This document shows, in pieces, positions 26,159 through 34,429 of a DNA stretch of 64,000 nt. Below the pieces are notes generated by a model. The model ran no database searches. It worked only from the letters and a program-made list of their open reading frames with translations, and was not told the origin of the DNA. The position numbers were made by a program, and so were the translations under genes. The first letter of the stretch is position 1. The number at the start of each line of letters is the position of its first letter. This DNA is from QAMX01 sp003149835 (GTDB lineage: Bacteria > Bacillota > Clostridia > Oscillospirales > QAMX01). The stretch is from contig CAUGMN010000003.1 of assembly GCA_959600635.1 (NCBI GenBank), positions 7,348 to 71,347 of the forward strand, written 5' to 3'.

Positions 26159-26527
26159 CTATTTTTTCCCCTTCGATTTTTTAAAAATCTGCGCCAGTCC
26201 CGCGGCGATGAGCAGCACGCCGAAGAGCTTGCGCAGCACGCCTGTCTCCAAAACGTTGGCGAGCAGACTGCCGCCGATCGCCGCGGCGACGCCGGAGACC
26301 GAGCAGATGACGAATACGCGCAGGCGGATCAGCTTGTTTTTGATATGCGAGATCAGGCTCGACGCCGCCACGGGCAAAAAATAGAGCAGGTTAATGCCCT
26401 GCGCGGAGATCTGCTCCACATGGGCGAAATTCACCATATAAATTACCAAAAGCGTTCCGCCGCCGATCCCCATACCGCTCAAAACCCCTGTGACCGCGCC
26501 GACCGCCACGGCGAGCACCTCCGCCAT
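26159..26527 (-). CDS. TauE/SafE family half-size permease, second of pair
   Basis: A 122-residue membrane protein with about four hydrophobic helices. The first carries GAVTGVLSGMGIGGGTLLV, the TauE/SafE (TSUP) signature. The end is a basic tail (FKKSKGKK). The family exports sulfite, sulfoacetate or similar organosulfonates, or other small anions. Full proteins are about 250 residues. This one is one half, 15 bases after the other half at 26543, so the two probably form a heterodimer. Confidence 0.85.
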   Translation of the reverse strand: MAEVLAVAVGAVTGVLSGMGIGGGTLLVIYMVNFAHVEQISAQGINLLYFLPVAASSLISHIKNKLIRLRVFVICSVSGVAAAIGGSLLANVLETGVLRKLFGVLLIAAGLAQIFKKSKGKK

Positions 26528-26542
26528 CCGCCCTCACCCCCC

Positions 26543-26917
26543 TCAAAAAAACATGCGCACGCCCGCGACGACCATGATCGCCCCGAACAGCTTGATAATC
26601 CACTTCGACGGCACCTTGCCGAGCAGCCATCCGCCGGCCGTGCCGCCGACAAGGCCGCCGAGGCAATACCACAGCGTATGCTCCGGAAACGGGTTGCCCG
26701 CGCAGAAATAGATGACGGCCGAGACCACGCAGAACGGCGCGATCACCGCCACCGAGGTCGCGCAGGTCTCGCGTTCCGGAAGCCTGCACCAGAACAGCAG
26801 CAGCGGCACGAGCACCATGCCGCCGCCCGCGCCGAGCAGACCGTTGACGAGCCCCGTGGCCAGACCGGTCAGAATCAATTTATAATCGTCTTTTTTGAGC
26901 TGAATACAACACTTCAT
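26543..26917 (-). CDS. TauE/SafE family half-size permease, first of pair
   Basis: A 124-residue membrane protein with about four helices. ATGLVNGLLGAGGGMVLVPLL is the signature repeat of the TSUP family, parallel to GVLSGMGIGGGTLL in the next gene. This preserves at the gene level the two-fold repeat of full-length TauE/SafE. A weak AGGA lies before ATG 26917. It is divergent from purL across a 224-base region. Confidence 0.85.
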   Translation of the reverse strand: MKCCIQLKKDDYKLILTGLATGLVNGLLGAGGGMVLVPLLLFWCRLPERETCATSVAVIAPFCVVSAVIYFCAGNPFPEHTLWYCLGGLVGGTAGGWLLGKVPSKWIIKLFGAIMVVAGVRMFF

Positions 26918-26963
26918 ACAAGCTATTTTTCCTGAAAGCGCGATAAGTTATACTGGATTTGCG

Positions 26964-26992
26964 TTGACAAAAGCGTGTTTTTTCGTTAAAAT
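26964..26992 (+). promoter_or_regulatory. purL promoter
   Basis: Perfect TTGACA (26964-26969), 17 bases, TAAAAT (26987-26992). It predicts a leader of about 140 bases. I looked for a purine riboswitch and a ykkC-type element in that leader and found neither. Confidence 0.75.
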
Positions 26993-27141
26993 AATAAGCG
27001 AGTCAAAATACGATCGGCCGCCTGGCCTCAGGTCGAATTTTATAAAAGGAACCGCAGCGCGCAGGCTTCGCTTTTCTGCCGTGCCCTTTGTCTCCCGTCG
27101 GAGTCTGCAAAAAAACAAACGAAAGATTGGGTATCGTAAAA

Positions 27142-30100
27142 ATGGCTGTTTACAGATGCTATGTCACCAAGAAAACCGGCTTTGACTCGGAGAGAACCGC
27201 GCTTTTCCGCGATCTGTCGGAGCTTTTGGCGCTCAAATCGCTCCAAAGCGTCGATATTGTTAACCGCTACGACGTCGAAGGCGTCACGCCGGAAAGCTTT
27301 GAAAGCGCCTGCCAAAGCGTTTTCGCCGAGCCGCAGTGCGACGACTGTTTCCCCGAAACGCTGCCCGCAGAGCTGCTGCGGCAGCCCTGCCGCGTGCTCG
27401 CGGTGGAATCGCTGCCCGGCCAGTACGACCAGCGCGCGGACTCCTGCGCCGCGTGCATCCAGCTTTTGTCCGGCGGCGAGCGCCCGCGCGCGGCCTACGC
27501 GCGCATCTACATCCTGCGCGGCGAGCTGAGCGACGCGGATTTTGACCAGTGCAAAAACTGGCTGATTAACCCCGTGGAATGCCGCGAGGCGTCGATGGAA
27601 AAGCCCGAAACGCTTGCGGCGGCCTACGGCGCGCCCGCGCCGGTCGAAACGCTCGCAGGCTTTACGCAGCTTCACGAGACAGAGCTTGCCGCCTGCGTCG
27701 CCGAATACGGCCTCGCCATGGACGCGGCCGACCTCGCCTTTTTACAGGCCTATTTCCGCGACGCCGAGCGCCGCGACCCGACGATCACCGAGCTGCGCGT
27801 TCTCGACACCTATTGGTCCGACCACTGCCGCCACACGACGTTTTTGACCCGCCTCTCCGTCGACGGCATCGAGGACGAGGTCGTCGCCGAGGCGTTCGAC
27901 CAGTATCTGGCGCTGCGGCGCGAGGTCTTCGGCGACAAGGCCGAGCACCGGCCCGTCACCCTGATGGATATCGCCACCATCGGCGCAAAGGCGCTGAAAA
28001 AGCGCGGCGTTCTCAAAAACCTCGACGAATCCGACGAGATCAACGCCTGCACCGTCAAGGTCAAGGCCGTCGTCGACGGCGAGGAGCAGGACTGGCTTCT
28101 TCTTTTCAAAAACGAGACCCATAACCATCCAACGGAAATCGAGCCGTTCGGCGGCGCGGCGACCTGCCTCGGCGGCGCGATCCGCGACCCGCTCTCCGGC
28201 CGCGCCTATGTCTATCAGGCCATGCGCGTCACCGGCAGCGGCGACCCGCGCACGCCGCTGGCCGAGACGCTGCCCGGCAAGCTCCCGCAGCGGCGGCTGA
28301 CGAAAACCGCCGCGCGCGGCTATTCCTCCTACGGTAACCAGATCGGCCTCGCCACCGGCTTTGTCGACGAGATCTATCACCCCGGCTACGTCGCCAAGCG
28401 GCTGGAAATCGGCGCCGTCGTCGGCGCGGCTCCGGCCGAAAACGTGCGGCGCGAGGAGCCCGCGGCAGGCGACGTCGTCGTCGTGCTCGGCGGGCGCACG
28501 GGGCGCGACGGCTGCGGCGGCGCGACCGGCTCCTCCAAGAGCCACAGTGCGGCCTCTCTCTCCGTCTGCGGCGCCGAGGTTCAGAAGGGCAACCCCCCTG
28601 AGGAGCGCAAGCTTCAGCGGCTTTTCCGCAGCCCCGACGTTTCCAAACGCATCAAGCGCTGCAACGATTTCGGCGCCGGCGGCGTCTCCGTCGCCATCGG
28701 CGAGCTGGCCGACGGCCTGAAAATCAACCTCAACGCCCTGCCGAAAAAATACGAGGGCCTGTCCGGCACGGAGCTTGCGATCTCCGAATCGCAGGAGCGC
28801 ATGGCCGTCGTCGTCGCACCAGAGGACGTCGAGGCGATTCTGCGCGCCGCCGCGGCCGAAAACGTCGAGGCGAGCCTTGTCGCCGTCGTCACCGCCGAGC
28901 CGCGGCTGGTGATGGAGCTGAACGGCGAAAAGATCGTCAACCTGTCGCGCGAATTTGTCAACTCCAACGGCGCGCCCAAAAACGCGGCCTTCGCCGTCCC
29001 CGATCTTCCGGAACCGGCCGCCGAGTTCCCGCATGTCTGCGGCGGGCCGGCGCGGCGGCTGGAAGCGCTGCTCGCCGACCTCAATATCTGCTCCAAGCGC
29101 GGCCTCGTCGAGATGTTCGACTCGTCGATCGGCGCTTCGTCGGTGCTCGCGCCGTTCGGCGGCAAAAACCAGCTCACGCCGGCGCAGGTCATGGCCGCTC
29201 TGCTGCCCGTTCAGAACGGGGAGACGACGACGTGCTCGGTCATGAGCTACGGCTTCAACCCCAATATTTCCGAGCAAAACCCGTTTGCCGGCGCCGTTCT
29301 GGCCGTGACCGAATCGCTGGCCAAGCTCGCCGCCGCAGGCTGCGACATCGGCAGCGCCTATATGACCTTTCAGGAATACTTCGAGCGCCTCCGCGACGAG
29401 CCGGCCCGCTGGGGAAAGCCGGTCTCCGCGCTGCTCGGCGCGCTGAGCGCCCAGCTCGGCTACGGCGTCGCCTCCATCGGCGGCAAGGACTCGATGTCCG
29501 GCTCGTTTGAAGACCTCGACGTGCCGCCGACGCTCGTCTCCTTTGCCGTCGCCACCGCCGACGCCTCCGCGCTCGTAACCCCCGAATTCAAGGCCGCAGG
29601 CAGCACGGTCTGCCTCTTCGCCGCGCCGGTCGACGCAAACGGCCTGCCGGTTTACGCATCTGTGCGCAGTATGTGGGCGCGCTTCCATGAATACGTCAGA
29701 GCCGGCCGGATCAAGGCCGCGTTCGCGCTCACCGCGGGCGGCCTCGGCGAGGCCGTCGCCAAGATGGGCTTCGGCAACGACATCGGCTTTGCGCTCGACG
29801 AATCGATCGATATTTTCGAGATCTGCCGTTTAAATTACGGCGCGATCCTCGCCGAAACGGACGGGGCGCTCGAAGGCGCGGTCGTTGTCGGCAAAACGAC
29901 GGCGGAGCCGGTCATTTCCATGCCGCGCTGCCCCGACGTTTCGCTCGAAACGCTCAAAACGCGCTGGGAGTCTACCCTTTCCGGCGTCTTCCCCGTCTCC
30001 GAGCCGGTCGGGGGCACGGCCGAGCCGGTCGGCTATGCCGAGCGCAACACGGCGCGGCCGCTCGTCAAATGCGCGCGGCCGACCGCGGTCATCCCCGTCT

Positions 30101-30873
30101 TCCCGGGCACCAACTGTGAATTTGACACCGCGCGCGCCGTCGAGCGCGCCGGCGGCATCGCCGAGACGGTCCTCGTCCGCAACCTGAACCCCGCGCTGCT
30201 CCACGAATCGGCCGAGGCGCTTCTCAGCGCCGTCAAGCGCGCCCAGATGCTGATCTTCCCCGGCGGCTTCTCCGGCGGCGACGAGCCGGAGGGCAGCGGC
30301 AAGTTCATCGCCTCGTTTTTCAGAAATCCCGCCCTGCGCGAGGCGACAAACGACCTGATATTAAACCGCGGCGGGCTGATTTTAGGCATCTGCAACGGCT
30401 TCCAGGCGCTGATCAAGCTCGGCCTCGTGCCGTTCGGCGAGATCCGCGATTTGGACGGCACCTGCCCGACGCTGACCTACAACGCCATCGGCGCGCACCG
30501 CTCGCGCTATGTGCGCACGCGCGTGGCCTCGGTCAAGTCGCCGTGGCTGGCCAAGTGCTCGCTCGGCGAGGAACACGTCATCCCCATTTCGCACGGCGAG
30601 GGCCGCTTCGCCGCCGATGATGAGACGCTGGAGCGCCTCATCGCAAACGGCCAGGTCGCCTTCCAGTACGTTGACGCGGCCGGAAATCCGTCGATGGAGA
30701 CCGGCGCGAACCCGCCGGGCAGCCTCTTTGCCATCGAGGGCATCACCAGCCCCGACGGCCGCGTGCTCGGCAAGATGGGACACACCGAGCGCCGTGGCGC
30801 GCTCGTCGGCCGCAACATCCCGGGCAACAAGTTCCAGCCCCTCTTTGAGGCGGGCGTGGAGTATTTCAGGTAA
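27142..30873 (+). CDS. purL: Phosphoribosylformylglycinamidine synthase, single chain
   Basis: A 1243-residue enzyme of de novo purine synthesis that converts FGAR, glutamine and ATP to FGAM. The linker/FGAM domain signature ITELRVLDTYWSDHCRHTTF is followed by the ATP-binding AIRS-like domains (KNETHNHPTEIEPFGGAATCLGG, SIGASSVLAPFGGKNQ, GKDSMSGSFEDL). The C-terminal class I glutaminase domain has VIPVFPGTNCEFDTARA, GGFSGGDEP and the catalytic Cys in GICNGFQALIKLG. This long fused form contrasts with the three-subunit PurLQS of bacilli. The start at MAVYRCYV is chosen by family N-terminus, but the ribosome site is weak. No other pur gene is adjacent. Confidence 0.96.
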   Translation: MAVYRCYVTKKTGFDSERTALFRDLSELLALKSLQSVDIVNRYDVEGVTPESFESACQSVFAEPQCDDCFPETLPAELLRQPCRVLAVESLPGQYDQRADSCAACIQLLSGGERPRAAYARIYILRGELSDADFDQCKNWLINPVECREASMEKPETLAAAYGAPAPVETLAGFTQLHETELAACVAEYGLAMDAADLAFLQAYFRDAERRDPTITELRVLDTYWSDHCRHTTFLTRLSVDGIEDEVVAEAFDQYLALRREVFGDKAEHRPVTLMDIATIGAKALKKRGVLKNLDESDEINACTVKVKAVVDGEEQDWLLLFKNETHNHPTEIEPFGGAATCLGGAIRDPLSGRAYVYQAMRVTGSGDPRTPLAETLPGKLPQRRLTKTAARGYSSYGNQIGLATGFVDEIYHPGYVAKRLEIGAVVGAAPAENVRREEPAAGDVVVVLGGRTGRDGCGGATGSSKSHSAASLSVCGAEVQKGNPPEERKLQRLFRSPDVSKRIKRCNDFGAGGVSVAIGELADGLKINLNALPKKYEGLSGTELAISESQERMAVVVAPEDVEAILRAAAAENVEASLVAVVTAEPRLVMELNGEKIVNLSREFVNSNGAPKNAAFAVPDLPEPAAEFPHVCGGPARRLEALLADLNICSKRGLVEMFDSSIGASSVLAPFGGKNQLTPAQVMAALLPVQNGETTTCSVMSYGFNPNISEQNPFAGAVLAVTESLAKLAAAGCDIGSAYMTFQEYFERLRDEPARWGKPVSALLGALSAQLGYGVASIGGKDSMSGSFEDLDVPPTLVSFAVATADASALVTPEFKAAGSTVCLFAAPVDANGLPVYASVRSMWARFHEYVRAGRIKAAFALTAGGLGEAVAKMGFGNDIGFALDESIDIFEICRLNYGAILAETDGALEGAVVVGKTTAEPVISMPRCPDVSLETLKTRWESTLSGVFPVSEPVGGTAEPVGYAERNTARPLVKCARPTAVIPVFPGTNCEFDTARAVERAGGIAETVLVRNLNPALLHESAEALLSAVKRAQMLIFPGGFSGGDEPEGSGKFIASFFRNPALREATNDLILNRGGLILGICNGFQALIKLGLVPFGEIRDLDGTCPTLTYNAIGAHRSRYVRTRVASVKSPWLAKCSLGEEHVIPISHGEGRFAADDETLERLIANGQVAFQYVDAAGNPSMETGANPPGSLFAIEGITSPDGRVLGKMGHTERRGALVGRNIPGNKFQPLFEAGVEYFR

Positions 30874-30884
30874 CGCTTTCCGAA

Positions 30885-30923
30885 AAACAGAGCCGCTGAT
30901 AGAATCAGCGGCTCTGTTTTGTT
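30885..30923 (+). terminator. purL terminator
   Basis: A 13-14 bp stem (about 30887-30900 with 30904-30917), a 3-base loop and TTTTGTTTG after it, 14 bases past the purL stop. Confidence 0.85.
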
Positions 30924-30964
30924 TGCGGCGGCAAAACGGGCCGGCAAAGGCGCGGAAGCGTTTG

Positions 30965-31020
30965 ACAACAAAAAAACAAACCGCTGCGCTCTCCGTATCG
31001 ATGCGGAGAGCGCAGCGGTT
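30965..31020 (-). terminator. Terminator of XRE gene 1
   Basis: A perfect 17-bp stem (30979-30995 with 31004-31020). On the minus strand it is followed by TGTTTTTTTGTTG, about 125 bases past the XRE1 stop. Confidence 0.8.
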
Positions 31021-31144
31021 CAGCGCCAGCTGGTTCGCTTTAAGGGTGATTTCGGACGCGCCTGCGCGAGCTCGCTTCCATTCATCTCATCCGCCAGAGC
31101 GAAAACGCTCCGCAGACCGTTCTTTCAGAAAACCGTTGCCCCGC

Positions 31145-31504
31145 TCATGCTTTCCCGGCTAAGCCTCGCAGCATATCGAGTACGACTGCTCTCTGTTCCG
31201 GCGACAGCTCTGCAATCAGGGCGTAAATCTCCGCGGCCTCGCCGTCTCCGGACGGTTCCCCTTTTCCGGCCTCCGGCGGTCTTTGCGCTTGGTCTGTCTG
31301 GCCGGTCAGGTATTCAACCGTCGTGTTGAGCTTGTCGGCAATGATAGAGAGTTCGTTGGCGTCGATGTGATCTTTGCCCAGCCTGACATCCGCTAAAAAA
31401 GTAGCTCGTTTGCCAATCAGAGAACATAAATATGTCATCGTCAACCCTTGCGTCTTAGCCAATGTCTTTATTCTATTCACGTCTATATTGTGCACTGTGC
31501 CCAA
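31145..31504 (-). CDS. XRE-family repressor, array copy 1
   Basis: A 119-residue protein with an N-terminal helix-turn-helix (TMTYLCSLIGKRATFLADVR, then GKDHIDANELSIIADKLNTTVEYLTGQ) and a flexible Pro/Glu linker leading to a helix LSPEQRAVVLDMLRGLAGKA. It is the first of three paralogues. TTG 31504 is chosen by alignment with copy 3 (TTG GGC), although its ribosome site has decayed to CGGACG. GTG 31513 is the alternative. A palindromic operator lies just upstream (31542-31581), but the divergent DUF6809 gene has been lost. It probably represses its own promoter. Confidence 0.85.
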   Translation of the reverse strand: MGTVHNIDVNRIKTLAKTQGLTMTYLCSLIGKRATFLADVRLGKDHIDANELSIIADKLNTTVEYLTGQTDQAQRPPEAGKGEPSGDGEAAEIYALIAELSPEQRAVVLDMLRGLAGKA

Positions 31505-31541
31505 AATAATCACGTCCGATTTGTATATAATACCAAATCCG

Positions 31542-31581
31542 ATAAAATTATCGAATTGCTATTGACATTCGATAATTTTAT
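31542..31581. promoter_or_regulatory. Operator of XRE copy 1 with remnant rightward promoter
   Basis: Perfect 15-bp inverted repeat: ATAAAATTATCGAAT (31542-31556) and its complement (31567-31581). The left arm is inside a palindrome CGAT-AAAATT-ATCG, so each arm may be a dimer site. TTGACA (31562-31567) is the -35 of a rightward promoter whose -10 is gone. The sequence jumps directly into TTAGAAAACG, the DUF6809 stop region. Confidence 0.7.
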
Positions 31582-31614
31582 TAGAAAACGGCCATAGCCG
31601 AAGCCGCACCCCGC

Positions 31615-31974
31615 TCATGCTTTTCCGGCTAAGCCCCGCAGCATGTCGAGCACGACCGCTCTCTGCTCCGGCGACAGCTCTGCAATCAGGGCGCAGATCT
31701 CCGCGGCCTCGCCGTCTTCGGCCGGTTCCCCTTTTCCGGCCTCCGGCGGTCTTTGCGCTTGATCTGTCTGGTCGGTCAGGTATTCAACCGTCGTGTTAAG
31801 CTTGTCGGCAATGATAGAGAGCTCGTTGGCGTCGATGTGATCTTTGCCAAATCGCACTTCGTTTAAAAAGCCACTTCTTTTCCCAATACAATCACACAAA
31901 AATTTCAATGTAATTCCTTGACTTTTCGCCAACATCCTTATCTTGTCAATATTGACATTAGTAATATTGCACAA
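31615..31974 (-). CDS. XRE-family repressor, array copy 2
   Basis: A 119-residue paralogue of copies 1 and 3. The HTH is TLKFLCDCIGKRSGFLNEVR, and the rest (DHIDANELSIIADKLNTTVEYL, linker and tail) is nearly identical to the others. AAGGAG stands 8 bases before TTG 31974, the chosen start. The GTG at 31983 overlaps the ribosome site and is unlikely. Its operator and a divergent promoter are at 32007-32060, facing a truncated DUF6809 copy. Confidence 0.85.
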   Translation of the reverse strand: MCNITNVNIDKIRMLAKSQGITLKFLCDCIGKRSGFLNEVRFGKDHIDANELSIIADKLNTTVEYLTDQTDQAQRPPEAGKGEPAEDGEAAEICALIAELSPEQRAVVLDMLRGLAGKA

Positions 31975-32006
31975 TTCAACCACTCCTTATTTGTGCAAAA
32001 CGTATA

Positions 32007-32060
32007 ACCACTTAATTCTGTGGAAATTTCATTGACTTCCATAAAATTCAGTGGTATATT
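32007..32060 (+). promoter_or_regulatory. Operator of XRE copy 2 overlapping a rightward promoter
   Basis: Inverted repeat ACCACTTAATTCTGTGG (32007-32023) with CCATAAAATTCAGTGGT (32039-32055), 14 of 17 matching. The left arm is a palindrome (CCAC-N8-GTGG). Between and over the arms lie TTGACT (32032-32037), a 17-base spacer and TATATT (32055-32060), so repressor binding would block the rightward promoter toward the DUF6809 remnant. Confidence 0.75.
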
Positions 32061-32340
32061 ATTGTCGCGTCGAGAGACAAACGCAGCAGTTTCGGCACGG
32101 ATGCCGCGTGCGGCGCGCCTATGCAGGCGCGGAAAACGCCTTCCAAATAAAACGGTTCGTTGAAAGCGGCTCGCTTCGCTCAGCCGCGCCCGTTTCGGCC
32201 GCATTTCAAAATTAAGCGGTCCGCAGCGGCAGTTCCGTCCGGCCGCGCCGGAAAAATGCGCAAAACTGCCCATATTATAGTCAGTATACCTGATCGCCTA
32301 ATCCCTGTCAAGCGTCAAGCGCTTTCCCCCTCCTTTTGAA

Positions 32341-32514
32341 GAGGAGCGTTTTAAGGACAAGCTCCCCGAAGAGCTGCGCAAAGAGCTGGCCGAGCTCGAA
32401 GACTGCTGCGGCGCCGTACACAGCGCGGATCTCGCGCCGGCCTTTTCCGACGGCTTCCGGTTCGGCGCGAGACTCGCCACCGAGATTTTTGGCGGCGAGA
32501 GCCTCATGGATTAG
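32341..32514 (+). pseudogene. DUF6809 remnant, 5' end deleted
   Basis: 58 codons from GAG 32341 to TAG 32512-32514 match the last 57 residues of the intact DUF6809 gene at 33195 with few changes (for example APAF for ALAF, FRFGARLAT for FRLGARLAA). The first 35 or so codons, start and ribosome site are gone: CCCCCTCCTTTTGAA, from the normal upstream region, joins directly to codon 36. The rightward promoter at 32032-32060 is intact, so a useless transcript may still be made. Confidence 0.85.
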
Positions 32515-32542
32515 AAAACGTCCCCCGCCATTTGCACCCCGC

Positions 32543-32911
32543 TCATGCTTTCCCGGCTAAGCCCCGCAGCATATCGAGCACGACCGCTCTCTGTTCCGGC
32601 GACAGCTCTGCAATCAGGGCGTAAATCTCCGCGGTCTCGCCGTCTCCGGCCGGTTCCCCTTTTCCGGCCTCCGGCGGTCTTTGCGCTTGGTCTGTCTGGC
32701 CGGTCAGGTATTCAACCGTCGTGTTAAGCTTGTCGGCAATGATAGAGAGTTCATTGGTGTCGATGTGATCATAGCCAAGCCTGACCTGTGATAAAAAGGC
32801 ACTCCGCTTTCCAATACAATCGCATAAATATTTCATCGTTATTCCACGCAATTTGGCAACTTCTTTTATTCTATCTACGTTTACATTTTTTACATTGTAA
32901 AACTTGCCCAA
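32543..32911 (-). CDS. XRE-family repressor, array copy 3
   Basis: A 122-residue paralogue with HTH TMKYLCDCIGKRSAFLSQVR and the same conserved C-terminal half as copies 1 and 2. AAGGAGG lies 9 bases before TTG 32911, the chosen start, and that codon aligns with the TTG starts of the other copies. The frame extends to TTG 32935 without a ribosome site. It is the only copy still paired with an intact divergent DUF6809 gene across operator 32946-32998. Confidence 0.88.
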   Translation of the reverse strand: MGKFYNVKNVNVDRIKEVAKLRGITMKYLCDCIGKRSAFLSQVRLGYDHIDTNELSIIADKLNTTVEYLTGQTDQAQRPPEAGKGEPAGDGETAEIYALIAELSPEQRAVVLDMLRGLAGKA

Positions 32912-32945
32912 AAATGACACCTCCTTTTTGTGCAAAATAGAGATT

Positions 32946-32998
32946 CGGTAAAATTCTTCCGAAAGCCCATTGACTTCGAAAGAATTTTACCGTATACT
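32946..32998 (+). promoter_or_regulatory. Operator of XRE copy 3 overlapping the DUF6809 promoter
   Basis: Inverted repeat CGGTAAAATTCTTCCGAA (32946-32963) with TTCGAAAGAATTTTACCG (32975-32992), 17 of 18 matching. The left arm is itself palindromic (TTCGG ... CCGAA). TTGACT (32970-32975), 17 bases, TATACT (32993-32998) form a rightward promoter buried in it. The transcript would have an untranslated leader of about 190 bases before DUF6809. Confidence 0.8.
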
Positions 32999-33194
32999 AT
33001 TGTCGTGCCGAGAGACAAACGCCGTGGTTTCGGCAGCGTTTCAAAATCAAGCGGTCCGCGGCGGCAGTTCCGTCCGGCCGCGCCGAAAAATGCGCAAAAC
33101 TGCCCATATTATATTTAGTATACCTGATTGTCTAACCTCTGTCAAGCATTCGGCGCTTTTCCCCTCATTTTGATTAAAAAAGGATGGGTCTGTT

Positions 33195-33473
33195 ATGACA
33201 ACACTCGAAGAGCTCTACTACGGAAATATCGTCCCCCACGATATGCGGCACCGCCCGACGCCCCAGCAGAGACGCCGGGAAAAGGAGCTGTTCGCGGCGG
33301 AGGAGCGTTTTAAGGACAAGCTCCCCGAAGAGCTGCACAAAGAGCTGGCCGAGCTCGAAGACTGCTGCGGCGCCGTACACAGCGCGGATCTCGCGCTGGC
33401 CTTTTCCGACGGCTTCCGGCTCGGCGCGAGACTCGCCGCCGAGATTTTTGGCGGCGAGAGCCTCGCGGATTAG
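33195..33473 (+). CDS. DUF6809 family protein, intact copy
   Basis: A 92-residue, highly charged soluble protein. The N-terminal LEELYYGNIVPHD and the C-terminal FSDGFRLGARLAAEIFGG are the hallmarks of DUF6809, a small clostridial family of unknown function. GGATGGG precedes ATG 33195. It is divergent from XRE copy 3 and under its operator, and ends at a strong terminator. Two further copies in the array are deleted. The regulated pairing suggests a repressor-controlled effector, but no biochemical role is known to me. Confidence 0.88.
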   Translation: MTTLEELYYGNIVPHDMRHRPTPQQRRREKELFAAEERFKDKLPEELHKELAELEDCCGAVHSADLALAFSDGFRLGARLAAEIFGGESLAD

Positions 33474-33485
33474 ATTACAGCCACA

Positions 33486-33532
33486 GCCGAAGCCGCGCCC
33501 CGTCAAAAGCGCGGGGCGCGGCTTCGGTTTTA
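33486..33532. terminator. Terminator of DUF6809, shared with the convergent phosphoesterase
   Basis: A 16-bp stem (33487-33502 with 33512-33527) is followed by TTTTATTT on the plus strand. Its left arm GCCGAAGCCGCGCCCCG survives in altered form at the ends of array units 1 and 2, a further trace of the tandem duplication. Confidence 0.8.
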
Positions 33533-34429
33533 TTTCCGGTTCAGCTTGGGCTTGCGCGTCCGTTTTTGTTCGTAGATCTCGCCGGTTTCGAGATAGATTG
33601 CGCTTTCAAAGTCCGCGCCGCCGCCGATATCGATGATGCGCGCGCCCTTGGCGTAGCCCTCCAAGCCGTAGCACTGGTAGCCCGACCCTCTGCCGTAGCA
33701 GAGCCGGATGCCGTGCAGCGTGCCCTCGTAGTCGTTGATGTGATCGTGTCCGACAAAGACGCCGCGCATCGCCCCGCCCCGCACCATGGCGGCGAAGAGC
33801 CCGTCGTTGCAGTCGGTGGCGCAGACGCGCTCCTGATTAAAGCCCTTGCACGGCTCATAGTCCCAAACTTCGATGTATTCAGGCACCGGCACGTGGAAAA
33901 ACGCCAGCTCTCTGTGCCCCTCGCCCAGCGCCGCCGACGTTTCGGCATACCAGAGAATCTGATTGAGCGCGAAGTGTCCGCGGTGCGAATCGATCATATA
34001 GAGCGCCCAGTCGGGCTTTTCGGCCGTGCCTCCGACGGTGACAAGATAGTTTCCCCAGCCGTCCGCCGATTCCGGCCCCATCTCAAACAGGCTGTTTTTG
34101 CGCCCGAGCAGCATTTCCGCAAACAGGCGCCGCCCGCCCTCGGCGCGGTCGCCGAGGCGCTCTCCGTCGTGATTGCCGAGCACCGGCGCCCACGGAATCC
34201 CGAAGGCGTCCAGTTCGTCGACCAGCCGGTCGACGGCCTCGCGGTCGCCCGTTCCCCATGCGATATCGCCGGTGATCACGATCAGATCCGGCGACGTGTC
34301 GCGCAGCGTCTGGCGAATGAGCGCGAAGGTCTGCTCATACTCTTCAAAGCGTTCGGTCGAGTCGAGGTGAATATCGGTCAGCTGGCAGATACGGAACCGG
34401 CCTCCGGCCGGAATTGAAAAATGTGTCAT
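33530..34429 (-). CDS. Calcineurin-like metallophosphoesterase
   Basis: 299 residues, no signal peptide. All motifs of the dimetal phosphoesterase fold are present: QLTDIHLDS (D-x-H), VITGDIAWG (GD), VLGNHDGE (GNHD), FFHVPVPEY (His), and GHDHINDYEGTLHG (GHxH-like, here G-H-D-H). Related proteins act on phosphodiesters or phosphomonoesters, and the substrate is not predictable. GGGAGG before ATG 34429 fixes the start. It is convergent with DUF6809 and monocistronic. Confidence 0.9.
   Translation of the reverse strand: MTHFSIPAGGRFRICQLTDIHLDSTERFEEYEQTFALIRQTLRDTSPDLIVITGDIAWGTGDREAVDRLVDELDAFGIPWAPVLGNHDGERLGDRAEGGRRLFAEMLLGRKNSLFEMGPESADGWGNYLVTVGGTAEKPDWALYMIDSHRGHFALNQILWYAETSAALGEGHRELAFFHVPVPEYIEVWDYEPCKGFNQERVCATDCNDGLFAAMVRGGAMRGVFVGHDHINDYEGTLHGIRLCYGRGSGYQCYGLEGYAKGARIIDIGGGADFESAIYLETGEIYEQKRTRKPKLNRK

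Noticed and set aside
26993..27141. Purine or ykkC riboswitch before purL
   Set aside because: No match to the conserved loops or the ykkC core could be found in the leader.
31145..33473. Prophage or integrated element
   Set aside because: XRE genes in tandem hint at it, but there is no integrase, structural, lysis or attachment sequence, and the flanks are housekeeping genes.
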